A stretch of DNA of 64,000 nt from Pseudovibrio sp947494035 (GCA_947494035.1 CANLTN010000008.1:1-64000); one strand, 5' to 3'. Positions 52,006 to 61,435 are shown, counted from the stretch's first letter. Numbers and translations are program-made. The notes: generated by a model from the sequence alone, not told the origin.

Positions 52006-52209
52006 ACGCCGACAGATCTCTCCAACGGATCAACATCTGGTGTGGGCAGCTGTTCATACCCCTGTTGATTGGCCGCATTCGCCTCAAGTTTTTTGCTCAA
52101 TAACGGTTCTGCGCCGCCTATTGGGGGTGACAAGCCCCTTGAGTATTGCTAGGCACTACGCACCTTAGAAATTCGCGATTGATTGACCAGTTAAAGGCGT
52201 CGTTCACCA

Positions 52210-54447
52210 ATGCCAGATCTTCTCCTCGAACTCTTTAGCGAGGAAATTCCTGCCCGCATGCAGCGTCGTGCGGCTGAGGATTTGAAATCCCTCCTTACCA
52301 ATGCTCTTGTTGATGCAGGCGTGACCTATGAAGGCGCGAAGGCTTATGCCACTCCTCGCCGCTTGGCCCTGCACATTGCCGGCTTGCCTGCTGGCTCCAA
52401 AGCAACCCGTGAAGAGCGGAAGGGTCCGCGCGTTGGCGCGCCTGAGAAAGCATTGGCTGGCTTCCTGCGTGGCGCAGGCCTGTCTTCCATTGACGACGCT
52501 GAAGTGCACAATGACCCGAAGAAGGGTGATTTTTACGTCGCTGTCATCGAGAAGCCGGGACGCAAGACCGAGGACATTGTTGCTGATGTGATGCCAGACA
52601 TCATTCGCAACTTCCCTTGGCCTAAATCCCAGCGTTGGGGTACAGGCAGCTTGCGCTGGGTTCGTCCGCTGCATTCTATCGTTTGCACTTTCGGTCCTGA
52701 GACGGAAGAGCCGGAAGTCGTTCCGTTTGAAGTTGACGGCATCAAGTCCGGGCAGACCACTTACGGTCACCGCTTTATGGCCCCTGAGGCAATTGAAGTG
52801 CGCCGCCTCAGCGACTACATGTCCAAGCTGGAAGCTGCCAAGGTTGTGCTTGATGCGGACCGCCGCAAAGACATCATTGATGCCGACGCAAAGAACGCTG
52901 CGATGGCGCTTGGCCTTGAACTGGTTGAAGATGCTGGCCTTCTTGAAGAAGTGGCTGGCCTTAACGAGTGGCCGACAGTTCTCATCGGCTCTTACGACGA
53001 GAGCTTCCTTGCGCTGCCGGATGAAGTGACCCAGCTCACCATTAAGGTGAACCAGAAGAACTTCGTGCTGCGCGATCCTGCCACTTCCCGTCTCACCAAC
53101 AAGTTTGCGCTGACTGCGAACATCGTTGCGAAGGATGGTGGTACCAAGATTATTGCCGGTAACGAAAAGGTTGTTTCGGCACGTCTGGCTGATGCCAAGT
53201 TTTTCTGGGAAACGGACCTGAAGACCAAATTGGAAAGCAATGTTTCCAAGCTTCAGGACATTGTGTTCCACGAGAAGCTGGGCACTGTTGCGGCACGTGT
53301 TGATCGTCTTGAGCGTCTTGCCGCAGAAATCGCTCCGCTCGTTGGTGCTGATGTTGAGCAAACCAAGCGCGCGGCGCGTCTGGCGAAAGCAGATCTTGTG
53401 TCAGCAATGGTCTTTGAGTTCCCTGAGCTTCAGGGCCTGATGGGTCGTTACTATGCTGAAGCACAGGGCGAAGACCCTGCTGTTTCTCAGGCGATTGAAG
53501 ATCATTACAAGCCTGCTGGCGCTTCTGATGATGTACCGACAGCACCAGTTTCCATCGCTGTGGCGCTTGCGGACAAGCTGGATATTCTGGCTGGTTTCTG
53601 GGCCGTTGACGAGAAGCCAACCGGCTCAAAAGATCCATTTGCGCTACGCCGTGCAGCCCTCGGCGTTATCCGCCTTGTGCTGGAAAACGACCTGCGTCTG
53701 CCAATGCGTGATGTATTGGTGCAGAGCCTGCGCCGTAACCTTGCAGACATTGCTGCTACCCGCGGTGAAAGTGCGCTGTCTGATCTTCCGTTCATCGGCA
53801 AAGGCCAGACCGGCGAAGGCGTTGTTAAAGACATCTTCTCCATGGTTTCCAAAGCTGCTGACGTGGTGTTGGCGAACGTTTCCGACAAAATCCCCGAGAC
53901 TTCTCTGGAATCCGGTTTGATTGACGATCTGCTTGCCTTCTTTGCCGACCGTATGAAGGTGGTTCTGAAAGACAAGGGCGTGCGTCATGATCTGATTGAT
54001 GCCGTGCTAGCTCGTGGTGGTCAGGACGATATCCTTCTGATCGTGAAGCAGGCGGAAGCACTTGCCGCGCTGTTGGGCACTGAAGACGGTGTCAACCTGC
54101 TGGCTGGCTATAAGCGTGCTGCAAACATTTTGCGTGCGGAAGAGAAGAAAGAGGGCAAGGCCTTTGCAGGCAAGCCTGATGCTGCTTTGCTGGAAGAACA
54201 GGCAGAGAAAGATCTTGCTTCTACACTGGACAGCGTTCTGGTTGAGATCCGGCCACTGCTTGATGCCGCAGACTTTTCCGGTGCAATGGCTGCTCTTGCC
54301 AAGCTGCGCGGTCCGGTTGACGGCTTCTTCGACAACATCCACGTAAATGCTGAAGACGCTGCAGTACGTGAGAACCGCCTAAAGATCCTCGCTGGCATTC
54401 GTGCAGCTGTTCATGAAGTTGCCGATTTTTCAAAGATCGCTGGCTAA
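52210..54447 (+). CDS. glyS: Glycyl-tRNA synthetase beta subunit
   Basis: A 745-residue subunit that recognises tRNA and completes the alpha2beta2 glycyl-tRNA synthetase. The opening DLLLELFSEEIPARMQRRAAEDL and the middle WPKSQRWGTGSLRWVRPLH are diagnostic, and the C-terminal anticodon-binding DALR-like part is complete. It is 200 bp behind the GH3 gene; because a terminator follows glyQ it must be expressed from the GH3 transcript or its own promoter. Confidence 0.97.
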   Translation: MPDLLLELFSEEIPARMQRRAAEDLKSLLTNALVDAGVTYEGAKAYATPRRLALHIAGLPAGSKATREERKGPRVGAPEKALAGFLRGAGLSSIDDAEVHNDPKKGDFYVAVIEKPGRKTEDIVADVMPDIIRNFPWPKSQRWGTGSLRWVRPLHSIVCTFGPETEEPEVVPFEVDGIKSGQTTYGHRFMAPEAIEVRRLSDYMSKLEAAKVVLDADRRKDIIDADAKNAAMALGLELVEDAGLLEEVAGLNEWPTVLIGSYDESFLALPDEVTQLTIKVNQKNFVLRDPATSRLTNKFALTANIVAKDGGTKIIAGNEKVVSARLADAKFFWETDLKTKLESNVSKLQDIVFHEKLGTVAARVDRLERLAAEIAPLVGADVEQTKRAARLAKADLVSAMVFEFPELQGLMGRYYAEAQGEDPAVSQAIEDHYKPAGASDDVPTAPVSIAVALADKLDILAGFWAVDEKPTGSKDPFALRRAALGVIRLVLENDLRLPMRDVLVQSLRRNLADIAATRGESALSDLPFIGKGQTGEGVVKDIFSMVSKAADVVLANVSDKIPETSLESGLIDDLLAFFADRMKVVLKDKGVRHDLIDAVLARGGQDDILLIVKQAEALAALLGTEDGVNLLAGYKRAANILRAEEKKEGKAFAGKPDAALLEEQAEKDLASTLDSVLVEIRPLLDAADFSGAMAALAKLRGPVDGFFDNIHVNAEDAAVRENRLKILAGIRAAVHEVADFSKIAG

Positions 54448-54469
54448 GCTGGTCTTATAAGACATTTGA

Positions 54470-54504
54470 AAGCCCTGCCCTCCCTTGAGGTCAGGGCTTT
54501 TTTA
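54470..54504 (+). terminator. Intrinsic terminator after glyS
   Basis: AAGCCCTG pairs with CAGGGCTT, with an inner CCTC/GAGG pair, followed by a run of T. Confidence 0.85.
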
Positions 54505-54508
54505 TTGC

Positions 54509-55420
54509 TTACGCTTTGACGGCTTTCTCGTATTCCACTGCCGTCTGGGCGATCTCTTCTTTGAGCCAGTCGCGTAGCTTGCGGACGCTCGGGCTTCGCA
54601 GTGCACCTTCGCGGCAGATGAACCAATAGGACCGCCCTGTTGAGCAACGGTGTTCAAACGGGATCTTTAGCTGGCCTTGCTTGATGGCGTTGGCCACCAG
54701 TGTATCCCAGCCCAGAAAGACACCGTGCCCTGCGATTGCTGCATCCATGCATAAAGAGGCGTTGGAGAAGCCATGGCCTTTGGGAAGGTGGCTTTCCTTC
54801 ATGCCGAAGGCGGAGAGCCAGTCACTCCAGCGATAGTGGGAATTGTAGTCGCGGATGATCACCTCATTGAGCAGGTCCTGCGGCTCCTTGAGGCGTTCTG
54901 CGACCTCAGGAGAGCATACCGGATAGATGAAGTGTTCGCACAAGCGCTCTGAGTAAACGTCATCCGGTGCGCGTTTGTGGACGCGGACACAGGCGTCCAC
55001 ATCAGAATGGTTGAGGTTCACCACTTGATCATTGGCATCCAGCCGGAGATTGATGTCCGGGTTTGCACTCATGAAGCTGCTTAAGCGCCAGACCAGCCAA
55101 CGTTCAGCCAGCACTGGAGCAACGGACAGGAAGAGGCTCTCTTCCCTGTCACGATCTGCCAGCGCCACGGCCTCGGAGATCTGCTTGAGGCCGGATGTAA
55201 GTTCGCGGCAGATTTCAGCGCCGAGCCTTGTCAGCTTTAGTCCGCCGGGCTCACGCGAAAAGAGCGGACGCCCCAGCTGATGCTCGGTTTTGTGCAGTTG
55301 CTGGCTGACGGCACCGGAGGTGATGCCCAGTTCTTCAGCAGCATTTTTTAGCGATCCCAAGCGGCCCACGGCTTCAACAACACGAAGGCCGGCAAGGCTG
55401 ACTTGATTGAGGTTTTTCAT
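54509..55420 (-). CDS. LysR family transcriptional regulator (GcvA-like)
   Basis: A 303-residue regulator. The N-terminal winged helix reads RVVEAVGRLGSLKNAAEELGITSGAVSQQLHKTEHQLGRPLF; the rest is the two-lobed effector domain. The closest general resemblance is to GcvA-type LysR proteins. It is divergent from a 56-codon gene, with an inverted repeat in between, so that small gene is a likely target. Effector unknown. Confidence 0.9.
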   Translation of the reverse strand: MKNLNQVSLAGLRVVEAVGRLGSLKNAAEELGITSGAVSQQLHKTEHQLGRPLFSREPGGLKLTRLGAEICRELTSGLKQISEAVALADRDREESLFLSVAPVLAERWLVWRLSSFMSANPDINLRLDANDQVVNLNHSDVDACVRVHKRAPDDVYSERLCEHFIYPVCSPEVAERLKEPQDLLNEVIIRDYNSHYRWSDWLSAFGMKESHLPKGHGFSNASLCMDAAIAGHGVFLGWDTLVANAIKQGQLKIPFEHRCSTGRSYWFICREGALRSPSVRKLRDWLKEEIAQTAVEYEKAVKA

Positions 55421-55479
55421 CGAGAACAGTTCCGAGCAGTAAATCTAAAGCGGGGTTTAGTTATTCCAGATAGCGCTTG

Positions 55480-55498
55480 CAATGCAATTGGCGCATTG
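55480..55498. promoter_or_regulatory. Candidate LysR binding site
   Basis: CAATGC (55480-55485) and GCATTG (55493-55498) form an inverted repeat with a seven-base centre, in the shared region between the LysR gene and the small divergent gene, about 30 bp before the latter's start. The form fits LysR operators. Confidence 0.45.
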
Positions 55499-55528
55499 TC
55501 ACCTCATCAAGTCACAGAGGAAATGACA

Positions 55529-55699
55529 ATGCGAAATCTTTTTAAAGATCTGTTGCGCGGAAAATCCCAGCGTAAATCTAAAGCACCAGCAGGCTCCAAG
55601 CCTTATTGTGCTGATCCGCTTGCGCACCCTGCCCTTCAGCGCATGGATACTCGCGAAATTGGTGATGTTTACATCAACCCAGAAAAAACGCTGCCTTAA
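55529..55699 (+). CDS. Small protein divergent from LysR gene
   Basis: A 56-residue basic protein (MRNLFKDLLRGKSQRKSK then HPALQRMDTREIGDV). The start at 55529 follows GAGGA with seven bases of spacing. It faintly resembles short DUF1127-like proteins at its C-terminal end, which I would not rely on. A terminator overlaps its stop codon. Probably regulated by the divergent LysR protein. Confidence 0.65.
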   Translation: MRNLFKDLLRGKSQRKSKAPAGSKPYCADPLAHPALQRMDTREIGDVYINPEKTLP

Positions 55700-55715
55700 C
55701 AGCAGCGTTTTTTAT
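55685..55715. terminator. Bidirectional terminator with stop codon in the loop
   Basis: AAAACGCTGC (55685-55694) pairs with GCAGCGTTTT (55702-55711); the TAA of the small gene (55697-55699) lies in the loop. It serves both the small gene and the converging Mpo1-like gene. Confidence 0.85.
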
Positions 55716-55737
55716 TCTTTCCGTCAGATTTCGTCCC

Positions 55738-56232
55738 TCAATACGGGATACCAACCTTTTTATAGATGAAGTGCAAGATCCAGGCAGGACCAACCAGCAG
55801 GAACTGCAGATCCTTGAAAAACGAAGGTTTTTTCCCCTCAATATGATGGCCGACAAACTGGCCAACCCAAGCAATTACAAATACTGCCAGCGCTGTTTGC
55901 CAAAGTGGAATACCGAGCCCGAACTGCTCGTAGGTCATGTTGATCCAAACCAGCAGCGCCGAGGCGACGGCCATGCCGATTGCCAGCGTGAAGGACAGTG
56001 AAAGATAGTATAGAATCGCTAGTCCAAGCCCGATTGTGCACCAGTTCAGCAATGGTGAAATACTCGAGAACACAATGGGTGTTGGAATAGACCACAACAG
56101 CGCGGTTACCGTCCAGGAAATGACGGGTACGCAGATCCAGTGAATTGCTTTGTTTTTATGATCCTGATGGCTTTCGCCATACTCGCCAAGCAGGCGGTCG
56201 ATGCGACGCCCGGTCGCTTCTGATAGGCTCAT
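55738..56232 (-). CDS. Mpo1-like (DUF962) membrane protein
   Basis: A 164-residue protein with four hydrophobic segments. The conserved histidines are in YGESHQDHKNKAIHWICVP near the start and GHHIEGKKPSFFKDLQFLLVGPAWIL near the end. The yeast relative Mpo1 is an Fe(II) dioxygenase for 2-hydroxy fatty acids in phytosphingosine breakdown; bacterial function is untested as far as I know. It is 135 bp from maeB on the same strand. Confidence 0.88.
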   Translation of the reverse strand: MSLSEATGRRIDRLLGEYGESHQDHKNKAIHWICVPVISWTVTALLWSIPTPIVFSSISPLLNWCTIGLGLAILYYLSLSFTLAIGMAVASALLVWINMTYEQFGLGIPLWQTALAVFVIAWVGQFVGHHIEGKKPSFFKDLQFLLVGPAWILHFIYKKVGIPY

Positions 56233-56304
56233 ATTACCCTCCCCGTAATATCAAGCAGCATGAATGCGGCTAGCATGCCGCAAAGGGAAGTTATTTTCAA
56301 GCTG

Positions 56305-56343
56305 ACAAAACTTCGGCGGGCATATTAACCCATGCCCGCCGAA
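56305..56343 (-). terminator. Terminator after maeB
   Basis: TTCGGCGGGCAT pairs perfectly with ATGCCCGCCGAA over 12 bases around an eight-base loop. On the minus strand GTTTTG follows, so it ends the maeB transcript. Confidence 0.75.
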
Positions 56344-56366
56344 GGCGTTGTTTTAACTAGCAGGTG

Positions 56367-58691
56367 CTATGCGATGCCCGCTGCTACGCTGGCATTAGTG
56401 CGCTTACGGCATTGCGCATCAACAGCGGAAAGCGCTGTCATGTTGACGATGCCGCGTGAGGTCACGGATGGCGTGATGATGTGCGCAGGTTTCTTTGCGC
56501 CCAGTAAGATCGGACCAACATGGAGTGCATCTGTCATTGCCTTGATGAGGTTCATGGCAATGTTGGCGGCATCCAGTGTTGGGAACACCAGCAGGTTTGC
56601 AGGACCAGAGATATGCGCATCCGGCATGTAACGCTGCAGGATTTCCGGCGTCAGTGCTGCATCACCATGCATTTCACCTTCAGCTTCCAGATCCGGCATT
56701 TTCTTCCAGACCATCTGCAAGGCTTCGCGCATCTTGTTAGAGGTCACAGATGGGCGGGAGCCGAAGTTGGAGTGCGACAGCAGTGCAACGCGTGGGGTGA
56801 TGCCGAAGCGTTTGATCTGCTCGGAGGCCAAATGGGTGATCTCAGCAATTTCTTCAGCAGATGGGCACTCGGTCACGTAGGTGTCTGCAAGGAAGTAGGC
56901 ACCGCTTGAGTTGATCAGCAGCGACAGGGTTGAGAAGTCGGTGAACTCGTCGGAACATCCAATGATGTTAGAGATGTCGCGCAGGTGCTTATCGAAGCGG
57001 CCTTCAAGGCCGGTGATGAGCGCGTCAGCTTCGCCTCTATGCAACGCCAGTGCACCAATGACTGTTGTGTTGGTGCGGACGACGGTTCTGGCAGCTTCCG
57101 GCGTTACACCTTTGCGGCCAACCAGTTGGACCAGTGTGTCTACATAGGAGCGGTAGCGTGGATCGTCTTCCGGGTTCACAAACTCAAAGTCTGTTCCCGG
57201 ACGGATGCGCAGGCCAAAACGCTCGCAGCGGTTTTCCAGAACCTGCGGGCGACCGATCAGGATTGGCGTTGCAAGACCTTCTTCAATCACCACCTGTGCG
57301 GCGCGCAGAACGCGTTCGTCTTCACCGTCTGCGTAGATGACGCGTTGTTTGTCTTCCTTCGCCTTTGCGATGATCGGCTTCATCACCATACCGGAGCGGA
57401 ACACGAACCGGTTCAGCTTGTCCATGTAGGCATCAAAGTCTTCAATTGGACGCGTTGCGACGCCGGTTTCCATGGCTGCTTTTGCAACAGCTGGTGCAAT
57501 GCGTAGGATCAGGCGGTTATCGAACGGGGACGGGATGAGATAGTTCGGGCCGAATGTATGGATCACGCCGCCATAGGCTTTCGCGACCACATCGGTCGGT
57601 TCTTCCCGCGCCAGAGCTGCAATTGCTTCTACAGCTGCCAGCTTCATTTCCTCGTTGATGGCCGTTGCGCCAACGTCCAGCGCGCCGCGGAAGATATACG
57701 GGAAGCAGAGAACGTTATTCACCTGGTTCGGGTAGTCCGAACGACCGGTGCACATGACGACGTCATCACGCACAGCAAGCGCGTCTTCCGGCATGATTTC
57801 CGGGTTCGGGTTGGCAAGGGCCATAACAAGCGGACGCTTCGCCATTTTGGCGACCATCTCAGGCTTCAGAACACCGGCTGCGGACAGGCCGATAAAGACG
57901 TCTGCACCTTCGATGATATCATCAAGTGTGCGCTTGTCGGTCTTTTGCGCAAATACGGATTTCCATTCATCCATAAGGGCTTCACGTCCCTCATAGACAA
58001 CACCTTCGATATCGGAAATCCAGATATTCTCGCGCTTCACACCGGAGGACACAAGCAGGTTAAGACAGGCCAGAGCAGCTGCACCTGCTCCTGATGCGAC
58101 AACCTTGATGTCCTCAAGTTTCTTTCCAGAAAGTTCCATGCCGTTATGGACAGCTGCGGTTACAATGATTGCAGTTCCGTGCTGGTCATCATGGAACACC
58201 GGGATGTTCATCTTATCGCGCAAGCGTTGTTCGATCTGGAAACACTCTGGTGCTTTGATGTCTTCCAGGTTGATGCCGCCGAAGGTTGGCTCAAGAACGG
58301 AGACTGCATCTACGAACTTATCAACCTTGGTTTCGTCAACCTCGATGTCGAAAACGTCGATGCCAGCAAACTTTTTGAAGAGAACAGCCTTCCCTTCCAT
58401 GACCGGTTTGGAGGCCAGAGGACCGATGGCGCCGAGCCCGAGAACTGCGGTTCCGTTGGAGATGACTGCAACCAGGTTCTGGCGAGCTGTGTAATCTGCA
58501 GCTTTTGACGGCTCCTTATGGATTTCCAAGCACGGAGCAGCAACGCCCGGCGAGTATGCGAGTGCTAGATCTCGCTGGTTTCCCAAAGGCTTAGTTGCCT
58601 GAATTTCCAGTTTACCCGGGCGTGGATACTCGTGGTAAAAGAGGGCTTGTTGATCGAGTTCGCCGGAGGTAGGGCGCTTTTTGTCCGTCAT
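56367..58691 (-). CDS. maeB: NADP-dependent malic enzyme with phosphotransacetylase-like domain
   Basis: A 774-residue two-domain protein. The N-terminal part (about 1-425) is malic enzyme, with SPGVAAPCLEI, VISNGTAVLGLGAIG and CTGRSDYPNQVNNVLCFPYIFRGALD. The C-terminal 330 residues resemble phosphotransacetylase and are thought to regulate rather than acetylate. It decarboxylates malate to pyruvate with NADP and links the TCA cycle to gluconeogenesis and lipid synthesis. It is a single gene with its own terminator. Confidence 0.96.
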   Translation of the reverse strand: MTDKKRPTSGELDQQALFYHEYPRPGKLEIQATKPLGNQRDLALAYSPGVAAPCLEIHKEPSKAADYTARQNLVAVISNGTAVLGLGAIGPLASKPVMEGKAVLFKKFAGIDVFDIEVDETKVDKFVDAVSVLEPTFGGINLEDIKAPECFQIEQRLRDKMNIPVFHDDQHGTAIIVTAAVHNGMELSGKKLEDIKVVASGAGAAALACLNLLVSSGVKRENIWISDIEGVVYEGREALMDEWKSVFAQKTDKRTLDDIIEGADVFIGLSAAGVLKPEMVAKMAKRPLVMALANPNPEIMPEDALAVRDDVVMCTGRSDYPNQVNNVLCFPYIFRGALDVGATAINEEMKLAAVEAIAALAREEPTDVVAKAYGGVIHTFGPNYLIPSPFDNRLILRIAPAVAKAAMETGVATRPIEDFDAYMDKLNRFVFRSGMVMKPIIAKAKEDKQRVIYADGEDERVLRAAQVVIEEGLATPILIGRPQVLENRCERFGLRIRPGTDFEFVNPEDDPRYRSYVDTLVQLVGRKGVTPEAARTVVRTNTTVIGALALHRGEADALITGLEGRFDKHLRDISNIIGCSDEFTDFSTLSLLINSSGAYFLADTYVTECPSAEEIAEITHLASEQIKRFGITPRVALLSHSNFGSRPSVTSNKMREALQMVWKKMPDLEAEGEMHGDAALTPEILQRYMPDAHISGPANLLVFPTLDAANIAMNLIKAMTDALHVGPILLGAKKPAHIITPSVTSRGIVNMTALSAVDAQCRKRTNASVAAGIA

Positions 58692-58791
58692 TGTGTATTC
58701 TTGCCTGGCCTAGTGATTGAGCAGCTCGCCACCGGAAATCAGTGTGACTTCCGGATCAGATATCGCAGTTTGGCAAAACCTAGACCATTGC

Positions 58792-59490
58792 CTAGGATTC
58801 TGCACTGTCTTTATACGTCTTAAAGCGTATAAATGCGCGGATTAGAATAAGCAAAACCGCGGCATTCAAAATATGCCACAAGTAATGTGTGCCTGTTGGT
58901 AATATTGTACAAATCGGTTGATCCAGCATTCTGAAGCTCATCGAGATTACGAAGATGAGACTTGCCAGACACAAAGCGTTGGAGGTTGCCTTGTGTTTCC
59001 AGTGGGTTAGAACTGCGAATAGCAGGATCGCCAGAAGTGCCGGAAAATAGCCGGCGGTGGAGCCCAACAGGCCCTGAAACAGCGGCGGTAGATACTCCAA
59101 AGCCGCATAGAAAATCACCGTCGCAGCAAGTGATATCAGTATGTTAGCATCCACGTAGCGCCGCATTGCGAGGTAGAAGTAGACCAGCATGAAGGCCGCG
59201 ATGGGGATGGAATCGGCCAATAAAGACCAGTAGTTCGCAAACGTGTGAAACAGGAACGAGCCGATCCCGATGATGGTGAGCAATACGATGAGCACCAAGG
59301 CTGCGTTGTTTTGTGCGTTGGTTTGCGTTGAACCGGTGTTTTTTGCGTTGCTACGTGCGCTTTTCCAGATTTGAAGGGCTATCAGCGCAGCGATGATGAA
59401 GGCGATGTTGCTTATCGCGTTGAGCGGCTCGGACCAGAACTCTGTGGAGGTTCTCTCGCAGTATTGGTTCAGGTGTTGATTCCAGTCCAT
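58792..59490 (-). CDS. Alkaline ceramidase-like membrane protein
   Basis: A 232-residue protein with about seven hydrophobic segments. WSEPLNAISNIAFIIAAL, GIGSFLFHTFANYWSLLADSIPI and HYLWHILNA carry the residues (Ser/His, Asp, His, His) that build the zinc site in the CREST/ceramidase superfamily. The start at 59490 follows GGAGG. The lipid substrate in this bacterium is unknown. The gene ends at 58792, about 100 bp from the start of maeB on the same strand, and follows a glycosyltransferase gene by 23 bp. Confidence 0.82.
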   Translation of the reverse strand: MDWNQHLNQYCERTSTEFWSEPLNAISNIAFIIAALIALQIWKSARSNAKNTGSTQTNAQNNAALVLIVLLTIIGIGSFLFHTFANYWSLLADSIPIAAFMLVYFYLAMRRYVDANILISLAATVIFYAALEYLPPLFQGLLGSTAGYFPALLAILLFAVLTHWKHKATSNALCLASLIFVISMSFRMLDQPICTILPTGTHYLWHILNAAVLLILIRAFIRFKTYKDSAES

Positions 59491-59513
59491 GAGACCTCCG
59501 TGCTGGCGCTGCT

Positions 59514-60107
59514 CTACTTCTCTGCGTTTTGAAAAACCACTGTTCCGTTCAACCAATGGAGGCGGCTTGTGCTCAAAACTTTTTTGAGTTGTTGCCGCCT
59601 GTTAGTATTTGGTGCACTCAGCAGTGCTTGCTGTAGATGCTGTTTTTTCATCAATTGGGGAAGTTGATGGCAGGAGGACTTCAACAAACGGTTCTTCGCA
59701 TAGGTGAGTTTGTCTTTAATCTGCGCAGATGGGCCGAATTCTTCTGTCCGGCTTCGAAACACACCAATGAGATTCGACGATGAGTTGGTCCGTTCTGCAC
59801 GCTCTATGAAAGCAGCGGCTTCTGCTTGCCAACCGGTTTGCAAGACGGCACCGGGCTGGACCAGTAAGACCCAGTTGGCGCGGGTGCATTGTTGTACCCC
59901 CTGAGCCAGAACCGAGTTAGAATTTGTTGTCGCCGTCACAAAGTGGGCTCCGCAGGCGTCTGCGACGACCCCGGTACCGTCCGTTGAGCCTTCATCCGCG
60001 ATGACGACTTCTTTCAGGATGCCTTCTGCGGAGGCCGGGACAAGGGCGGATAATGTGGGAACCAACAGCTGTTCGCTGTTATGGGCGGGAATAAGTGCGC
60101 TAATCAT
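59514..60107 (-). CDS. Family 2 glycosyltransferase-like protein
   Basis: A 197-residue protein with the GT2 nucleotide-sugar fold: SALIPAHNSEQLLVPTLSALVPA, then EVVIADEGSTDGT with the acidic metal motif replaced in part (DEGSTDGT), and WVLLVQPGAVLQTGW. It is short for the family and no membrane helix is seen. It directly precedes the ceramidase-like gene on the same strand, so a glycolipid role is possible. Confidence 0.78.
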   Translation of the reverse strand: MISALIPAHNSEQLLVPTLSALVPASAEGILKEVVIADEGSTDGTGVVADACGAHFVTATTNSNSVLAQGVQQCTRANWVLLVQPGAVLQTGWQAEAAAFIERAERTNSSSNLIGVFRSRTEEFGPSAQIKDKLTYAKNRLLKSSCHQLPQLMKKQHLQQALLSAPNTNRRQQLKKVLSTSRLHWLNGTVVFQNAEK

Positions 60108-60216
60108 TCCAGCAGTTTATAGTGATTTGCCCGATATCGGAAAGTAAAGGCTTGCAAATCTGGTTAATCTAAGTGATGTTCCCTCTATGTTCTTATGAAA
60201 TGGAAGTGCATCCCCC

Positions 60217-61344
60217 ATGTCAACTGCACAAAATCATAGTAGCGATGCGGAGGATGTTGATCCTTCGGGTTCAGCCCTTCCGGTAAACGTGACAGGTCGT
60301 GGGCGGGCAGCGCATTCCAACAAGGCTGGGCGATTCGAGGCCGAGAGTCGGGAAATCGTCGATGACGGCTGGGGAACAATTGATGAACTTCCACCCGTCA
60401 AAACTGAGGTGCAGACGGAAATCGCTCGTCATGTGATCACCAAGAACTCTTCGCCTGACCTTCCCTTTGACCGGTCCATCAACCCGTATCGGGGCTGCGA
60501 GCATGGCTGTATCTACTGCTTTGCGCGGCCAACCCATGCGTATATGGGGCTTTCCCCGGGGCTGGATTTTGAAAGTCGGCTCTTTGCCAAGCCCAACGCC
60601 GCGCAGGTGTTGGAGCGGGAGTTAGGCGCGCCCTCCTATCAGGCAAAGCCAATCGCGATTGGTACGAACACAGATCCCTACCAGCCCATTGAACGCTCTC
60701 ACAAAATCATGCGTGGGATTCTGGAGGTGCTGAACAAGACGGGCCATCCGGTCACTATTGTCACCAAGTCTGCGTTGGTCATGCGGGATATTGATATTCT
60801 GAGCGACATGGCAAAGCGCAATCTGGCGAAGGTGGCAATCTCGGTGACAACGCTGGACCGGAAGATTGCGCGTAGTCTTGAGCCGAGGGCTTCGACACCA
60901 ACCCGCCGATTGCAGGCGATCAAGGCTTTGTCTGATGCAGGCATACCAACGGCTGTTCTGGCTGCTCCTGTTATTCCGGGCCTAACGGATCATGAGCTTG
61001 AGAGCATTCTTGAGGTTTGTAAAGAACATGGTGCAAGCGAGGCTAACTATATTCTGCTGCGGTTGCCGCGTGAGGTCTCGGAGTTGTTCAAGGAATGGCT
61101 GTTGCGAGAGGCTCCGGGCAGTTACCGGCGTGTGCTTAGCCTGTTACGCTCCATGCGTGATGGCAAAGATTATGACGCCCAGTGGACCCAGCGCTTCAAG
61201 GGCAAAGGGCCCTATGCGGATCAGTTGGCCAAACGCTTTCAGCTGGCCTGCAAAAGCAAGGGATTGTCGTCACGCTCATTGAAGTTGTCCTGTGACCATT
61301 TCATCAAACCAACCTGCGGTGGTGTGCAGCTTTCATTGTTGTAG
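60217..61344 (+). CDS. PA0069 family radical SAM protein
   Basis: A 375-residue protein with the radical SAM cluster RGCEHGCIYCFAR (CxxxCxxC) at about residues 91-100, and the NPYRGCEHGC form of the spore photoproduct lyase-like branch. Function in bacteria without spores is unknown. GGAAG lies ten bases before the start. It is divergent from the glycosyltransferase gene and 90 bp ahead of rnhB. Confidence 0.88.
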   Translation: MSTAQNHSSDAEDVDPSGSALPVNVTGRGRAAHSNKAGRFEAESREIVDDGWGTIDELPPVKTEVQTEIARHVITKNSSPDLPFDRSINPYRGCEHGCIYCFARPTHAYMGLSPGLDFESRLFAKPNAAQVLERELGAPSYQAKPIAIGTNTDPYQPIERSHKIMRGILEVLNKTGHPVTIVTKSALVMRDIDILSDMAKRNLAKVAISVTTLDRKIARSLEPRASTPTRRLQAIKALSDAGIPTAVLAAPVIPGLTDHELESILEVCKEHGASEANYILLRLPREVSELFKEWLLREAPGSYRRVLSLLRSMRDGKDYDAQWTQRFKGKGPYADQLAKRFQLACKSKGLSSRSLKLSCDHFIKPTCGGVQLSLL

Positions 61345-61365
61345 ATGAGGCATTTGCCGCAGGCC

Positions 61366-61410
61366 TATTCTTATTTGAAAACCGCTGCCACTTTGCCGGA
61401 ATACGCTCCG
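61366..61410. repeat. Degenerate remnant of the intergenic palindromic repeat
   Basis: TATTCTT.TT.GAAAACCG then CACTTT.CCGGAATACGCTCCG matches the second half of the 104-bp repeat with several changes. It lies between the radical SAM and rnhB genes. Confidence 0.5.
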
Positions 61411-61435
61411 CACCGCTTGTAAGCAATCGGGACGC

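Noticed and set aside
52204..53361. A 385-codon minus-strand frame opposite glyS
   Set aside because: It is an antisense shadow; glyS is unambiguous on the plus strand.
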